From assembly GCA_041178545.1 (NCBI GenBank), contig JBEGVB010000006.1, forward strand, positions 1-43,990: a stretch of 43,990 nucleotides of DNA, given 5' to 3'. Below, piece after piece: positions 1-8,444 of this stretch. The first letter of the stretch is position 1, and every line of letters starts with the position of its first letter. A model generated the notes under the pieces. The model did not search any database. It worked only from the letters and a program-made list of their open reading frames with translations, and was not told the origin of the DNA. The translations under genes were made by a program, and so were the position numbers. Origin of the DNA: JBEATZ01 sp041178545 (GTDB lineage: Bacteria > Planctomycetota > UBA1135 > UBA2386).

Positions 1-1
1 C

Positions 2-1630
2 GACTTGTCCGTGGGCCCGACCGGCGACCTGGCAGTCGGTGGCCGGTTCAGTTCCGCTGGCGGCGTGACCGCCAACTACGTTGCCCGGTGGAACGGCAGC
101 ACGTGGTCCAGTCTCGGCACCGGCACGAACAACGGTGTCGACGGGTTGGCATTCCTCGCGAACGGCGACCTGGTGGCCGGCGGGTCGTTCACCACGGCGG
201 GTGCCGCCGGCGTCAGCCAGCTTGCACTGTGGAACGGCAGCGCGTGGTCGGCACTGGCAGCCGGCTTCGGGGACACCGTGAGGTGCTTTGCACAGTTCCC
301 CAACGGGGACGTGGTGGCCGGAGGCGAGTTCCAGGCTGCTGGCAGCGTCTCGGCCAGTCGCGTGGCACGCTGGAACGGCTCCACGTGGTCGACGTTGGGC
401 AGCGGCACACGCAACATCGTCTACGCCCTCGCGGTGTTCCCGAACGGTGACCTGGTGGCTGGAGGGTTCTTCTTCTCGGCGGGTGGCGTCTCGGTGAACC
501 ACATCGCACGGTGGAACGGCACCACCTGGTCGACCCTCGGGAGCGGTCTCGGCATGACCGTCCGCGCCCTCGCGGTGCTGCCCAACGGCAACCTCGTAGC
601 GGGTGGCGAGTTCACCACGGCAGGCGGGGCTGCTGCGAACCGCATCGCGGTCTGGAACGGCACGACGTGGTCTCCGCTCGGCACCGGCATGGACGGCATC
701 GTCCACGCGCTTGCCGTGCTGCCGAATGGGGACCTGGTCGCTTCCGGCTCCTTCCTCAATGCCGGCGGCGTGTTGGTGAACCGCATCGCCAGATGGGACG
801 GGAGCACGTGGAGCGCACTCGGGAGCGGCATGGGCAGCACCGTCTACGCCCTCGCGGTGCTGCCGAACGGCCACCTGGTTGCCGGTGGCAGCTTCACCAC
901 GGCTGGCGGTGCTGCTGCGAATCGGGTTTCCCGCTGGGACGGCAGTGCGTGGTCGAGTCTCGGCACCGGCATCGGCCAGTTCTCGGTGGACGCCCTCGCG
1001 GCGCTGCCGAACGGGGACGTGGTTGCAGGCGGCAACTTCACCACCGCGGGTGGCGTTGCCGCGAGGAACCTCGCCCGCTGGAACGGGACCGCATGGTCCC
1101 CGTTCGGCAGTGGCGCGGATGCGGCCGTCTTCGCCCTCGCCTTCCGTCCCACGGGAGAACTGTTGGTTGGAGGTGACTTCCTCACCGCAGGTGGGCTGGT
1201 CTCCGCCCGTTTCGCGAGGCTCGCCACGCCCTGCCCTGCCACCTTGGCCACCGTGGGCACGCCGTGCCCCGGTACCGGCGGCGCCAACCTCCTTGCCGCG
1301 GTGTCGCGGCCGTGGACGGGTTCGACCTACCGCACGCGCGCCACTGGGCTCGCCAACAATGCGCTCGTGGCCGGCATCACGGGTCTCCTCCCGTCTGCCG
1401 CACCGCTGCCGCAGTCGCCGGGCTGCACGCTGCTCACCTCCGCGGATGCGGTCGAGTTGCGTGCCGTGCAGGCCGGGGCCGTCGAGATGCAGGTTGCGGT
1501 GCCTGCCTCGGTCTCGTTCGTGGGCCTGCCGCTGCGACAGCAGGTGGTGTCATTGCTGCTGGATGCGAACCTCAACATCACGCAGATCACCGCGACGAAT
1601 GCGCTCGTGGGCACCGTCGGCGCGTTCTGA
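2..1630 (+). CDS. Secreted beta-propeller-like repeat protein, 5' end outside window
   Basis: The reading frame is open to the left edge, so the N-terminus and any signal peptide are missing. About nine repeats of roughly 40 residues fill residues 1-405. Each carries an N/D-G-D-L-V-A-G-G-x-F-xx-A-G-G strand followed by a (V/I)-A-R-W-(N/D)-G-(S/T)-x-W block, a kelch/delta-60-like propeller pattern. After the repeats comes a Cys-containing C-terminal module (CPATLATVGTPCPGTGG) of a kind I associate with exported planctomycetal proteins. No catalytic motif is visible. It is probably an extracellular or surface-bound protein of unknown role. The TTG at 5 is only the first possible start codon inside the window. 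The gene is convergent with the permease gene, with a 12-nt gap. Confidence 0.8.
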   Translation, partial: DLSVGPTGDLAVGGRFSSAGGVTANYVARWNGSTWSSLGTGTNNGVDGLAFLANGDLVAGGSFTTAGAAGVSQLALWNGSAWSALAAGFGDTVRCFAQFPNGDVVAGGEFQAAGSVSASRVARWNGSTWSTLGSGTRNIVYALAVFPNGDLVAGGFFFSAGGVSVNHIARWNGTTWSTLGSGLGMTVRALAVLPNGNLVAGGEFTTAGGAAANRIAVWNGTTWSPLGTGMDGIVHALAVLPNGDLVASGSFLNAGGVLVNRIARWDGSTWSALGSGMGSTVYALAVLPNGHLVAGGSFTTAGGAAANRVSRWDGSAWSSLGTGIGQFSVDALAALPNGDVVAGGNFTTAGGVAARNLARWNGTAWSPFGSGADAAVFALAFRPTGELLVGGDFLTAGGLVSARFARLATPCPATLATVGTPCPGTGGANLLAAVSRPWTGSTYRTRATGLANNALVAGITGLLPSAAPLPQSPGCTLLTSADAVELRAVQAGAVEMQVAVPASVSFVGLPLRQQVVSLLLDANLNITQITATNALVGTVGAF

Positions 1631-1642
1631 CCAGCGGGCAGT

Positions 1643-2404
1643 TCAGTCCCGTAGCAGCAGCAGCGCGACGTTGACCAACTGGTCGACGAGCGTGAGTGCT
1701 GCGAGCACGATCACCACGCGGCGCACGGAACTGCTGCCCTTCTGCACCGACCAGTGGCTCGCCGCGTAGCTGCCGATGGCGCAACCCGCGAACAATGCCA
1801 TGGCCGGGCCCCAGGCGATGGCATCCGTGAACGCGAAGGTGCCCACGGAGGCAACTGCGGTGGTGATCACGAGCGTGCTCTTGGCGGCGTTCACCGCCAC
1901 CAGGTCGCGTTCGTAGGAGGCTGCCAGCACGAGCGTGGCCAGCAGGCCCACGGCGATCTGGGCGTAGCCCATGTGCACGCCCACGAGCAGGCAGCCGACG
2001 GCACCGACCCAGAAGGGGCGCGGCCCGGCGCTCGAGGCGATCGGCTGGGTGCGCAGCTGCTGCCAGAGCAGCAGGCCGAGCACGGCCACGAGGTACAAGC
2101 GGAACACGAGGTCCGGCAGCCAGAGCGCGAGCCAGCTGCCGATGGGGGCACCGGGGACCGCCATCAGTGCCTGCCCCCAGGCGCGCGCGGGGATCTTCAA
2201 GCCGGCGCGAAGGAAGCCGAGGAAGCCGAAGAGCCCGACGGCAATGGCGGCCGGTCGCAGCGAGGGGTTTGCCGTCGCGAGCGGCAGGCCGCAGGCGTAG
2301 GTGAAGGCCATGAGCGCGAGCACGCCGGCGCCGCCCGCGACGTTGTTGATGGCGCCCATGACGAGGCCTGCGCCGAAGGTGACGAGGATCTCGAAGGGGC
2401 TCAC
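1643..2404 (-). CDS. TSUP family (TauE/SafE-like) membrane permease
   Basis: The 253-residue protein is almost entirely hydrophobic with about eight predicted membrane helices, the usual size and shape of the sulfite exporter TauE/SafE (TSUP) family. The N-terminal glycine-rich GxxxGxxNxxAGGAG stretch and a second copy-like region in the C-terminal half (NAAKSTLVITTA) fit the internal duplication of this family. It would move a small anion, such as a sulfur oxyanion or organic acid, across the inner membrane; the substrate cannot be read from sequence. The start is a GTG. A strong hairpin separates it from the upstream mdh gene, so it may have its own transcript. Confidence 0.85.
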   Translation of the reverse strand: MSPFEILVTFGAGLVMGAINNVAGGAGVLALMAFTYACGLPLATANPSLRPAAIAVGLFGFLGFLRAGLKIPARAWGQALMAVPGAPIGSWLALWLPDLVFRLYLVAVLGLLLWQQLRTQPIASSAGPRPFWVGAVGCLLVGVHMGYAQIAVGLLATLVLAASYERDLVAVNAAKSTLVITTAVASVGTFAFTDAIAWGPAMALFAGCAIGSYAASHWSVQKGSSSVRRVVIVLAALTLVDQLVNVALLLLRD

Positions 2405-2421
2405 TGCGTTCTCGGCATGGT

Positions 2422-2445
2422 GCCGGCGCGCACGGGCGCGCCGGC
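2422..2445 (-). terminator. Perfect 10-bp hairpin after mdh
   Basis: GCCGGCGCGC (2422-2431) pairs perfectly with 2436-2445 around a four-base loop. On the minus strand it lies eight bases after the mdh stop and 17 bases before the permease start. No U-tract follows, so it could be a terminator that works without one, or an mRNA stability element. Confidence 0.5.
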
Positions 2446-2453
2446 GGGGGCGG

Positions 2454-3440
2454 TCAGCCGAGCAGCGGCTTGACCATCTCGCGCTCTTCGACGAGCTCGT
2501 TCCAGGAGACCTGTGCCTTCTGGCGCGAGAACTCGTTCATCGCGAGGCCTTGCACGATCTTCCAGTTGCCCTTGCCGTCGGTGGTGCAGGGGAAGCTGCT
2601 GATGATGCCGGCAGGCGTGCCGTAGCTGCCGTCGCTCACCACGCACAGCGAGGCCCAGTCGGAAGCGGTCGTCACGGTGAAGAGACTGTGGGCGTGGTCC
2701 ACGGCAGCCTGCGCCGCACTCATGGCCGACGACTTGCCGCGGGCCTCGATGATGGCCTTGCCGCGCTCCTGCACGGTCTTGAGGAACGGGCCCTGCAGCC
2801 AGGCATCGTCGTTCACGGCCTTGGCGGCGGCGATGCCGTCGACCGTGGCGTGGTGCCAGTCGGGGTACTGGGTGTTGGAGTGGTTGCCCCAGATCGTGAC
2901 GTTCTTGACCGTCGACCAGTGCTTGCCGGCCTTGAGGGCGAGCTGCGCCTTGGCGCGGTTCTGGTCGAGGCGCGTCATGGCCGAGAAGCGGTCCTGGGGG
3001 ACGCCCTTGGCGTTGTGCATCGCGATCAGGCAGTTGGTGTTGCAGGGGTTGCCAACGACCACCACGCGGACGTTGGGGCCAGCCACCTCGGCGATCGCGC
3101 GGCCCTGGCCGGTGAAGATCTTGCCGTTCTCGGTGAGGAGGTCCTTGCGCTCCATGTCCTTGGTGCGCGGCTTGCTGCCCACCAGCATGCACAGGTCGGC
3201 GTCCTTGAACGCCACCTCGGCCTTGTCGGAGCAGACCACGTCCTGCAGCAGCGGGTAGGCGCAGTCGTGGAGTTCCATCTTCACGCCCTCGAGGGCCGGC
3301 AGCACCGGGGTGACCTCGAGCAACTGCAGGATCACCCGGGTGTCCGGGCCGAAGATGCCGCCCGAGGCGATCATGGGCAGCAGGGAGTAACCGATCTGAC
3401 CGGCGGCGCCGGTCACTGCAACACGCATCACTTTGCTCAT
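2454..3440 (-). CDS. mdh: Malate dehydrogenase (NAD-dependent)
   Basis: Oxidises malate to oxaloacetate in the TCA cycle, in the cytoplasm. With the ATG at 3440 the protein has 328 residues, normal for the dimeric Thermus/cytosolic-type enzyme. The N-terminal Rossmann loop GAAGQIG is at residues 11-17. The active-site loop PRTKDMERK carries substrate-binding Arg92 and Arg98. GNPCNTNCL is at 130-138. The Asp-His relay is Asp159 (RLDQNR) and His187 (WGNHS). An internal ATG at 3428 would give 324 residues and is an alternative start. The frame stays open far upstream on this strand, but that part is antisense to the kinase gene and is not coding. It is divergent from the FHA-kinase. Confidence 0.95.
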   Translation of the reverse strand: MSKVMRVAVTGAAGQIGYSLLPMIASGGIFGPDTRVILQLLEVTPVLPALEGVKMELHDCAYPLLQDVVCSDKAEVAFKDADLCMLVGSKPRTKDMERKDLLTENGKIFTGQGRAIAEVAGPNVRVVVVGNPCNTNCLIAMHNAKGVPQDRFSAMTRLDQNRAKAQLALKAGKHWSTVKNVTIWGNHSNTQYPDWHHATVDGIAAAKAVNDDAWLQGPFLKTVQERGKAIIEARGKSSAMSAAQAAVDHAHSLFTVTTASDWASLCVVSDGSYGTPAGIISSFPCTTDGKGNWKIVQGLAMNEFSRQKAQVSWNELVEEREMVKPLLG

Positions 3441-3562
3441 CGGCGGCATTCCAGCGACGACCGAGCCAAGCGTCCAGCGCGAGGCGGCGGATCCTCCGGC
3501 CCAGTTGCTGCGGGAACAGGAATTTCCCTCGCCGTGCCCCGACGACCCGGGTGCCTCCTCGC

Positions 3563-3568
3563 TACGCT
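3563..3568 (+). promoter_or_regulatory. -10-like TACGCT before the FHA-kinase
   Basis: This TAnnnT hexamer ends 11 nt before the chosen ATG, and no Shine-Dalgarno is visible. It fits the leaderless pattern seen at several genes here. Confidence 0.35.
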
Positions 3569-3579
3569 GCGCCCCGAAC

Positions 3580-4983
3580 ATGCGCAGTGCACGGCTGCAT
3601 GCAACCACCCGGGGGACGACGCACCGGTTCGAGGTGACGGAAGGGAGCCCCGCGACCCTGGGTCGGAGCTCTGCCTGTACCGTGCGCATCCTCGACGAGC
3701 GGGTTTCGCGACAGCACTGCCGGGTCGAGTGGGACCAGGGCAAGCTCGTGGCGACCGACCTGCAGTCCTCCCACGGCGTGGTGCATCGTGCCCAGCGCGT
3801 GCAACGCCTCGAGCTCGAGGCCGGCACCAGCTTCCACATCGGCCAGACGTTGGTGGTGGTGGACTCGGTCGACGAGGTCGCGGCACCCGTGCCGGCTGCC
3901 GAGCCCGAGGCTGCGGTTGCCGCGCGGGACGCGGCCGAACTCGCGCCCGAGAGCCAGGCAGTTGCAGGCGGCCGCATCGGCACGGTGGTGGGCGGCTGTC
4001 GCATCCTCTCGCTGCTTGGCGCAGGCGGGTTCGGCACCGTGTACCGTGCGCAGCAGCTCCAACTCGGTCGCGAGGTCGCCCTCAAGGTGCTGCGGCGCAC
4101 GGGTGAGTCGGGCCACGACCCCATGCGGGTCGAGGCCTTCCTGCGCGAGGCGCGCACGGCTGCCGCGCTGCACGACCCACGTTTCGTCCAGGTGTTCGAG
4201 GCAGGCGAGGACGGCGGCGAGTACTACCTGGTGATGGAGCTGGTGCCGGGCGGCACGCTCGCCCGCCGCCTGAAGACCGGCGGCAGGATGTCGTGGGAGC
4301 AGTTGCTGCCGGTGCTGCGCGACGTGGCCGGGGCGCTGCAGGCCGCGCACGAGCAGGGCATCGTGCACCGCGACGTGAAGCCCGCGAACATCCTGCTCAC
4401 GGCGGACGGTCGCGCCAAGCTGGGCGACCTGGGGCTCGCCGACGACGGCAGCCGGGTCGGCACCGTGGCCTTCATGGCACCCGAACAGCTGCGCAACGAG
4501 CCGCTCGACGCACGTGCGGACCTCTACGCGCTCGGGTGCACGGCGTACGCGGCACTGGCGGGCCGGGTGCCGTTCACTGGATCCACGCGCGACATGGCGC
4601 GGGGCCACCTGCGCGAGACGCCGCCGCTGCTGGAGGAACTCGGGGTGGAGGTCCCGTTGCCGGTCGAGGAACTCGTCGTCGACGGGCTGATGGCTCGCGA
4701 CCGCGCCGACCGCGTGCCCAGCGCGGCGGAGCTGTTGCGTCGGCTGGACGCGCTGGAGCGCCCGCGCCCGCCCGTCCCGCAGCGCACGGAAGAGGCTGCT
4801 GCCACGCATCCCCCGCGCCGCCGTCGCCCGGTCACACCCAAGGGCCTGCTCGCCCGGTTCCTCGCCGAGCTCATCGTCTTCTCGATCGTGCTGGTGCTCG
4901 TGATCGTCATGCTGTTCGTGGTGAAGATGCGCTGGCCCGAACTGAGCCTGGACGAGATCTTCGAACGCATGCGCCCGCGCTGA
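3580..4983 (+). CDS. FHA-domain Ser/Thr protein kinase with C-terminal membrane anchor
   Basis: The 467-residue protein has an unusual order. An N-terminal FHA phosphothreonine-reader domain (about 8-85, with LGRSSACTVRI and VSRQHCRV) is followed by a variable Ala/Glu-rich linker. A Hanks-type kinase domain then runs from about 140 to 395, and a single membrane helix (about 430-449) precedes a 20-residue tail. Kinase motifs: glycine loop GAGGFG at 147-152, VALK lysine 169, HRDVKPAN with His263 and Asp265, DLG in place of DFG at Asp283, and APEQ closing a short activation segment. All catalytic residues are present, so it should be active. The ATG at 3580 was chosen because the FHA domain begins there; an upstream GTG/TTG extension would overlap the mdh start. 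Confidence 0.88.
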   Translation: MRSARLHATTRGTTHRFEVTEGSPATLGRSSACTVRILDERVSRQHCRVEWDQGKLVATDLQSSHGVVHRAQRVQRLELEAGTSFHIGQTLVVVDSVDEVAAPVPAAEPEAAVAARDAAELAPESQAVAGGRIGTVVGGCRILSLLGAGGFGTVYRAQQLQLGREVALKVLRRTGESGHDPMRVEAFLREARTAAALHDPRFVQVFEAGEDGGEYYLVMELVPGGTLARRLKTGGRMSWEQLLPVLRDVAGALQAAHEQGIVHRDVKPANILLTADGRAKLGDLGLADDGSRVGTVAFMAPEQLRNEPLDARADLYALGCTAYAALAGRVPFTGSTRDMARGHLRETPPLLEELGVEVPLPVEELVVDGLMARDRADRVPSAAELLRRLDALERPRPPVPQRTEEAAATHPPRRRRPVTPKGLLARFLAELIVFSIVLVLVIVMLFVVKMRWPELSLDEIFERMRPR

Positions 4984-5045
4984 AACTGCGCGGATTGTCG
5001 GTTGCGGGTGCTGGCATCGCCCAGCGATTCCGCGATCCTGTCCCC

Positions 5046-5735
5046 ATGAGCAAGGTTCTCCTCGTCTGCGGGCACGGCCCCGGCATCTCGGCATCGATGG
5101 CGCGTCGTTACGGTGCCGCTGGCTACGCAATCGCCCTGGTGGCCCGCAGTGCCACGCGCGTGGAGGCTGCTGCTGCGGCACTGCGGGCGCAGGGCACCCG
5201 TGCCGCCGCCTTCGTCGCCGACATGGCCGACCCAGCCGCCATGGCGCAGGTGGTGGCCCACGTCGGGCGCGAGCTCGGCGCAGTGAGCGTGGTGCACTGG
5301 AACGGCTATGCCGCCACGGCGGGCGACCTCACCACGGCCCCGGTCGTCGAGGTGCGCCGCGTGCTCGACACGGCAATCACCGGGCTGGTCGCCACGCTGC
5401 AGGCGGCGCTGCCCGGCATGAAGGGCCAGCCCGATGCTGCGCTCCTCGTCACCGGCGGCGGCTTTGCGTTCTACGACCCGGCTGTCGATGCGGCGGCCGT
5501 CGGCTGGAACGCCATGGGCCTCGCCATGACCAAGGCCGCGCAGCACAAGCTCGTGGGCATGCTGCACCAGCGGCTGAAGGCAGAGGGCGTGTACGTGGGC
5601 GAGGTGGTGGTGCAGGGGCTGGTCAAGGGCACCGCCTTCGACAGCGGCAACGCGACCCTCGACCCGGATGCGATCGCGCAGAAGTTCGAGTCCATGCACC
5701 GCGCGCGCGCCGAGGCCTCGGTAGTCTTCTCCTGA
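5046..5735 (+). CDS. SDR-family protein lacking the usual catalytic residues
   Basis: The 229-residue protein has a Rossmann fold with a GHGPGIS nucleotide loop at residues 9-15, in place of TGxxxGIG, and a typical helix with an Arg (LVARSATR) at the cofactor-specificity position. It has the length of a short-chain dehydrogenase/reductase. The catalytic Ser region reads VTGGGFAFYDP, and the expected YxxxK reads MGLAMTK, so the Tyr is missing although a Lys remains. It may be a binding protein or a divergent oxidoreductase. It lies 17 bases upstream of the selenocysteine FG-GAP gene in the same direction and is probably co-transcribed with it. Confidence 0.8.
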   Translation: MSKVLLVCGHGPGISASMARRYGAAGYAIALVARSATRVEAAAAALRAQGTRAAAFVADMADPAAMAQVVAHVGRELGAVSVVHWNGYAATAGDLTTAPVVEVRRVLDTAITGLVATLQAALPGMKGQPDAALLVTGGGFAFYDPAVDAAAVGWNAMGLAMTKAAQHKLVGMLHQRLKAEGVYVGEVVVQGLVKGTAFDSGNATLDPDAIAQKFESMHRARAEASVVFS

Positions 5736-5752
5736 ACCCGCACGGAGCACCC

Positions 5753-6979
5753 ATGACCGCACTCGGCCTGCTTGTCGCGTCCCTCTCGTTCCTCCCCCAA
5801 GGGCCCCAGTTCGAGGCGCCCGTGCGTCTCGCAGCCGCCGGCGCACCGGTCCGCGTCGAGTCGCCCGGCTACGCGGCACCCTGCTGGCACGACGTCGATG
5901 GCGATGGCGCCAAGGACCTCGTGGTCGGTCAGTTCCGCGAGGGCAGGATCGCGTGGTACCGCAACCTCGGGAAGGGCGCGTTCGCCGAGCGCGCGTGGCT
6001 GCAGGCCGGCGGCAAGGACGCCAAGGTCCCCGACGTCTGGTGATGCACGTCCTCCACTCCACAGTTCGTGGAGATCGACGGTGACGGTGCGGTCGACATC
6101 CTCTCGGGAACCTACTCGCGGCACGACAAGGACATGGCCGGCTTGTTCCAGGTGCTGCGGGGCAACCCGGACGGCATGTGGAGTGAAGCCAAGCCCTTGC
6201 AAGGCACGGACGGCAAGGAACTCATCCTGCCGCGTGACTTTGGCGCCGAGGACGACATCCACCGCATTTGCACGCGGCCCCACGCCTGTGACCTCGACGG
6301 CGACGGCTGCCTCGACCTCGTGGTGGGCAACCTCGCGGGTACGTTCGGCTGGTTCCGTGGCGAGGGCAAGGGTCAGTTTGCCCCGGCTGCCCAGTGGCTC
6401 CTTGGCGACGACGGCATCACGCTCCAGGTGAAGGGGCACAGCGACCCATTCCTCGTCGATGCCGACGGCGATGGCGACCTCGACCTGCTGAGCGGATCGG
6501 CCGCAGGCGGCGTGTCGCTGTCGGTCAACGCCGGCAGCCGCACCGAGCCGAAGTTCACGGGCTTCCGCCAACTGGTGGCCCCGGCCCAGAATGCCGCAGG
6601 TGCAGTCGGCGGATCGATGCGGTTCGGTGACGGCCACCTGCAGGGACCCGGGTCCTCGACGCGCGTGTGGGCCGACGATGTCGACGGCGACGGCGTGCTC
6701 GATCTCTTGGTGGGGGACACCGTGACGCTCGTGCACACCGCCGAGGGTGTCGACGAGGCGGCAGCGCGCAAGTTCCACGCGGAGTGGGAGCCGCGTCAGG
6801 CGGGGCTGATGAAGGAGTTGCAGGAAGGCGCCAACCGCGGCGAGGAGTTCATGAAGGGCTGGCGCGAGCGCATGGAGGCGCTCGATGCCGAGCGGGCCAA
6901 GTTCCTCCGCGACGAGATGACCGGTTTCGTGTGGTTGCTGCGCGGCAAGCAGACTCCCAGGCCTGCCTCGCCCAGATAG
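5753..6979 (+). CDS. Selenocysteine-containing FG-GAP/VCBS repeat protein (TGA at 6041-6043 = Sec97)
   Basis: Read through the in-frame TGA, this is one 408-residue protein with a weak hydrophobic N-terminus (residues 1-16), probably exported. Five calcium-binding-type D-x-D-G-D-G motifs start near residues 47, 107, 180, 232 and 308: DVDGDG, EIDGDG, DLDGDG, DADGDG and DVDGDG. They mark an FG-GAP/VCBS propeller. The C-terminal 80 residues are charged and helical. The TGA sits between repeats one and two, and the frame is identical on both sides (W96-U97-C98-T-S-S-T-P-Q-F). From memory, related planctomycetal proteins carry Cys-Cys at this spot, followed by a P-x-x-V-D-x-D-G-D-G block. A SECIS-like hairpin follows. 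GGAG precedes the ATG. The alternative is a nonsense-disrupted pseudogene, which the intact downstream codon use argues against. Confidence 0.82.
6057..6073 (+). promoter_or_regulatory. Putative bacterial SECIS hairpin for the FG-GAP selenoprotein
   Basis: CTCCAC (6057-6062) pairs perfectly with GTGGAG (6068-6073) around the five-base loop AGTTC, which has G in its second position. There are 19 nt between the TGA and the loop, inside the 16-37 nt range reported for bacterial SECIS elements. Confidence 0.7.
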
Positions 6980-6995
6980 GCGTGCACGCGGCTAT
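6976..6995. terminator. Shared hairpin at convergent gene ends (FG-GAP / histidine kinase)
   Basis: ATAGGCG (6976-6982) pairs with CGC (6987-6989) and CTAT (6992-6995), with a two-base bulge and a TGCA loop. The TAG stop of the plus gene and the stop of the minus gene pair with each other at its base. Confidence 0.4.
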
Positions 6996-8323
6996 GCGCC
7001 GGTGGTCACGGGCAGGTAGACGCGGAACTCGGTGCCGTGGCCCGGCGCGCTGGTCACTGCGACGCGACCGCCCGCGCCCGTGACGATCGCATAGAGGGTC
7101 GACAGACCGAGGCCGGTGCCGCGGTCCGGGGTCTTGGTGGTGAAGAACGGCTCGAAGATGCGTTCGCGCACTTCCGGGGTCATGCCCTGGCCGTTGTCCT
7201 TCACCCGCAGCAGGACCCATTCTCCCGAGGAGACGCCGTCTGCTACGGCAACCTCACCGCTGACGGGCGCTGGAGCCACGGCGATCTCCACCCTGCCGCC
7301 CTCCGGCATCGCATCCCGTGCATTGACGACGAGGTTGAGTGCCACCTGTTCGAGCTGGACGGGGTCGATGCGCACCGGGGCGCTGCCGGGGAATGCCATG
7401 ACCGTGAGCTGCACGCGTGAGCCCGCAGCCTGCCGCAGCAGCGCACTCGAACGCTCGAGGTGCGCACCGAGGTCGACCACCTGCGAGGGACCTTCGCGCC
7501 TGCGGCTGAAGTCGAGCAACCTGCGCGTCAGGCCCGTGGCCTGCTGGAGCGCCTGGTCCAGCAGCTCGACGGACTGCTTGCGCGGGTCCGTCAGGTGGCC
7601 GTTCTCCTCGAGGTCGTCCGCGAGGGTGCACACCTCGTTCTCGAGGATCATCAGCACGTTGTTGAAGTCGTGTGCGATCCCGCCGGCCATGCGGCCGAGC
7701 GCCTCCATCTTCTGTGCGAGCCGCAGCATGGTGTCGCGCTCCTGCTGGTGCAGCGCGTTGCCGAGCAGGCGCGCGGCGATGAGCAGCGCATCCACCTCGA
7801 CCTTCTCCCAGGACTGGACCTGCTCGCACGCGTCAAAGCCCATGAAGCCCCACCAGCGGGGGCCGGCGTAGATCGGCTGGACCAGGATGGAGAGGATCTG
7901 CTGCATCTCGAGCAGCGGCCGTTCCGACGCGGGGAACTGGTCGATGTCGCCCACCACCGGCTTGCCCGCCTCCATCAGCGTGGCCCATCGCGTGAAGCCT
8001 GCCTCGTGCAGCGGCACGTTCTGCAGTTCGGGCACGTCGATCTGCGGCGCGACGCCCGGTGCGACCCACTCGAACCGCTGGCTGACGAGGACGTCCCCGC
8101 TGGCAGCACGTTGGTTCTCGAACACGTAGACGCGGCTCACCCCGGTGGCCTCGCCCAGGGTGCGGAGCACGCGGGGGACCAACTCGTGCCATGGCTTCGG
8201 CTGGGCCAGCTGCTCCGCGCTCCGGGCCACGGCGGCGAGGATCGCGTCGCGGCGGCGGAGCAAGTCCTCCGTCATCCGCGTCTGCCGGGACCTTCCCTCG
8301 CCGGGGCTCGCTTCCGCGCTCAT
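6992..8323 (-). CDS. GAF-domain sensor histidine kinase
   Basis: The soluble 443-residue protein has a GAF sensor domain (about 30-190) followed by a DHp helix pair with the phospho-acceptor His218 in GGIAHDFNN. An HATPase_c domain follows with N box NLVVNARDAM, G1 box DNGQGM, F box RIFEPFFTTK and G2 box GTGLGLS. This is the NtrB/PAS-type HisKA_4 arrangement. No receiver domain or adjacent response regulator is present, so its partner is elsewhere. It has no membrane segment, which suggests a cytoplasmic signal. The ATG at 8323 was chosen because a TATGGT hexamer lies exactly six bases upstream. Confidence 0.9.
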   Translation of the reverse strand: MSAEASPGEGRSRQTRMTEDLLRRRDAILAAVARSAEQLAQPKPWHELVPRVLRTLGEATGVSRVYVFENQRAASGDVLVSQRFEWVAPGVAPQIDVPELQNVPLHEAGFTRWATLMEAGKPVVGDIDQFPASERPLLEMQQILSILVQPIYAGPRWWGFMGFDACEQVQSWEKVEVDALLIAARLLGNALHQQERDTMLRLAQKMEALGRMAGGIAHDFNNVLMILENEVCTLADDLEENGHLTDPRKQSVELLDQALQQATGLTRRLLDFSRRREGPSQVVDLGAHLERSSALLRQAAGSRVQLTVMAFPGSAPVRIDPVQLEQVALNLVVNARDAMPEGGRVEIAVAPAPVSGEVAVADGVSSGEWVLLRVKDNGQGMTPEVRERIFEPFFTTKTPDRGTGLGLSTLYAIVTGAGGRVAVTSAPGHGTEFRVYLPVTTGA

Positions 8324-8329
8324 GCGGTC

Positions 8330-8335
8330 ACCATA
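8330..8335 (-). promoter_or_regulatory. -10-like TATGGT, six bases before the histidine kinase start
   Basis: The same hexamer at the same distance is found before dacB. It places the predicted transcript start on the first base of the ATG. Confidence 0.5.
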
Positions 8336-8444
8336 CCGCTGGCTTGTGGTCCTCCGCCGATGGTTTCGTTCCCGACATGGCAAGTCTTGCCGGGCGGAAG
8401 CGGACGATGGTCGGACGGAGGCTGCCCTGCTGCGGGCCGCCCCG

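Noticed and set aside
1..1250. The near-identical DNA repeats in the first gene as a CRISPR-like array.
   Set aside because: The repeats are in frame, about 126 bp long, translated into propeller units and lack unique spacers.
2454..4157. A 567-codon open frame on the minus strand that extends malate dehydrogenase upstream.
   Set aside because: The upstream part is antisense to the FHA-kinase gene. MDH homology starts at the ATG at 3440 or 3428.
6041..6067. The FG-GAP gene as a pseudogene with a nonsense mutation.
   Set aside because: A single TGA placed beside a Cys with SECIS-like geometry, undamaged downstream coding sequence and two further TGA/thioredoxin cases nearby make recoding more likely.
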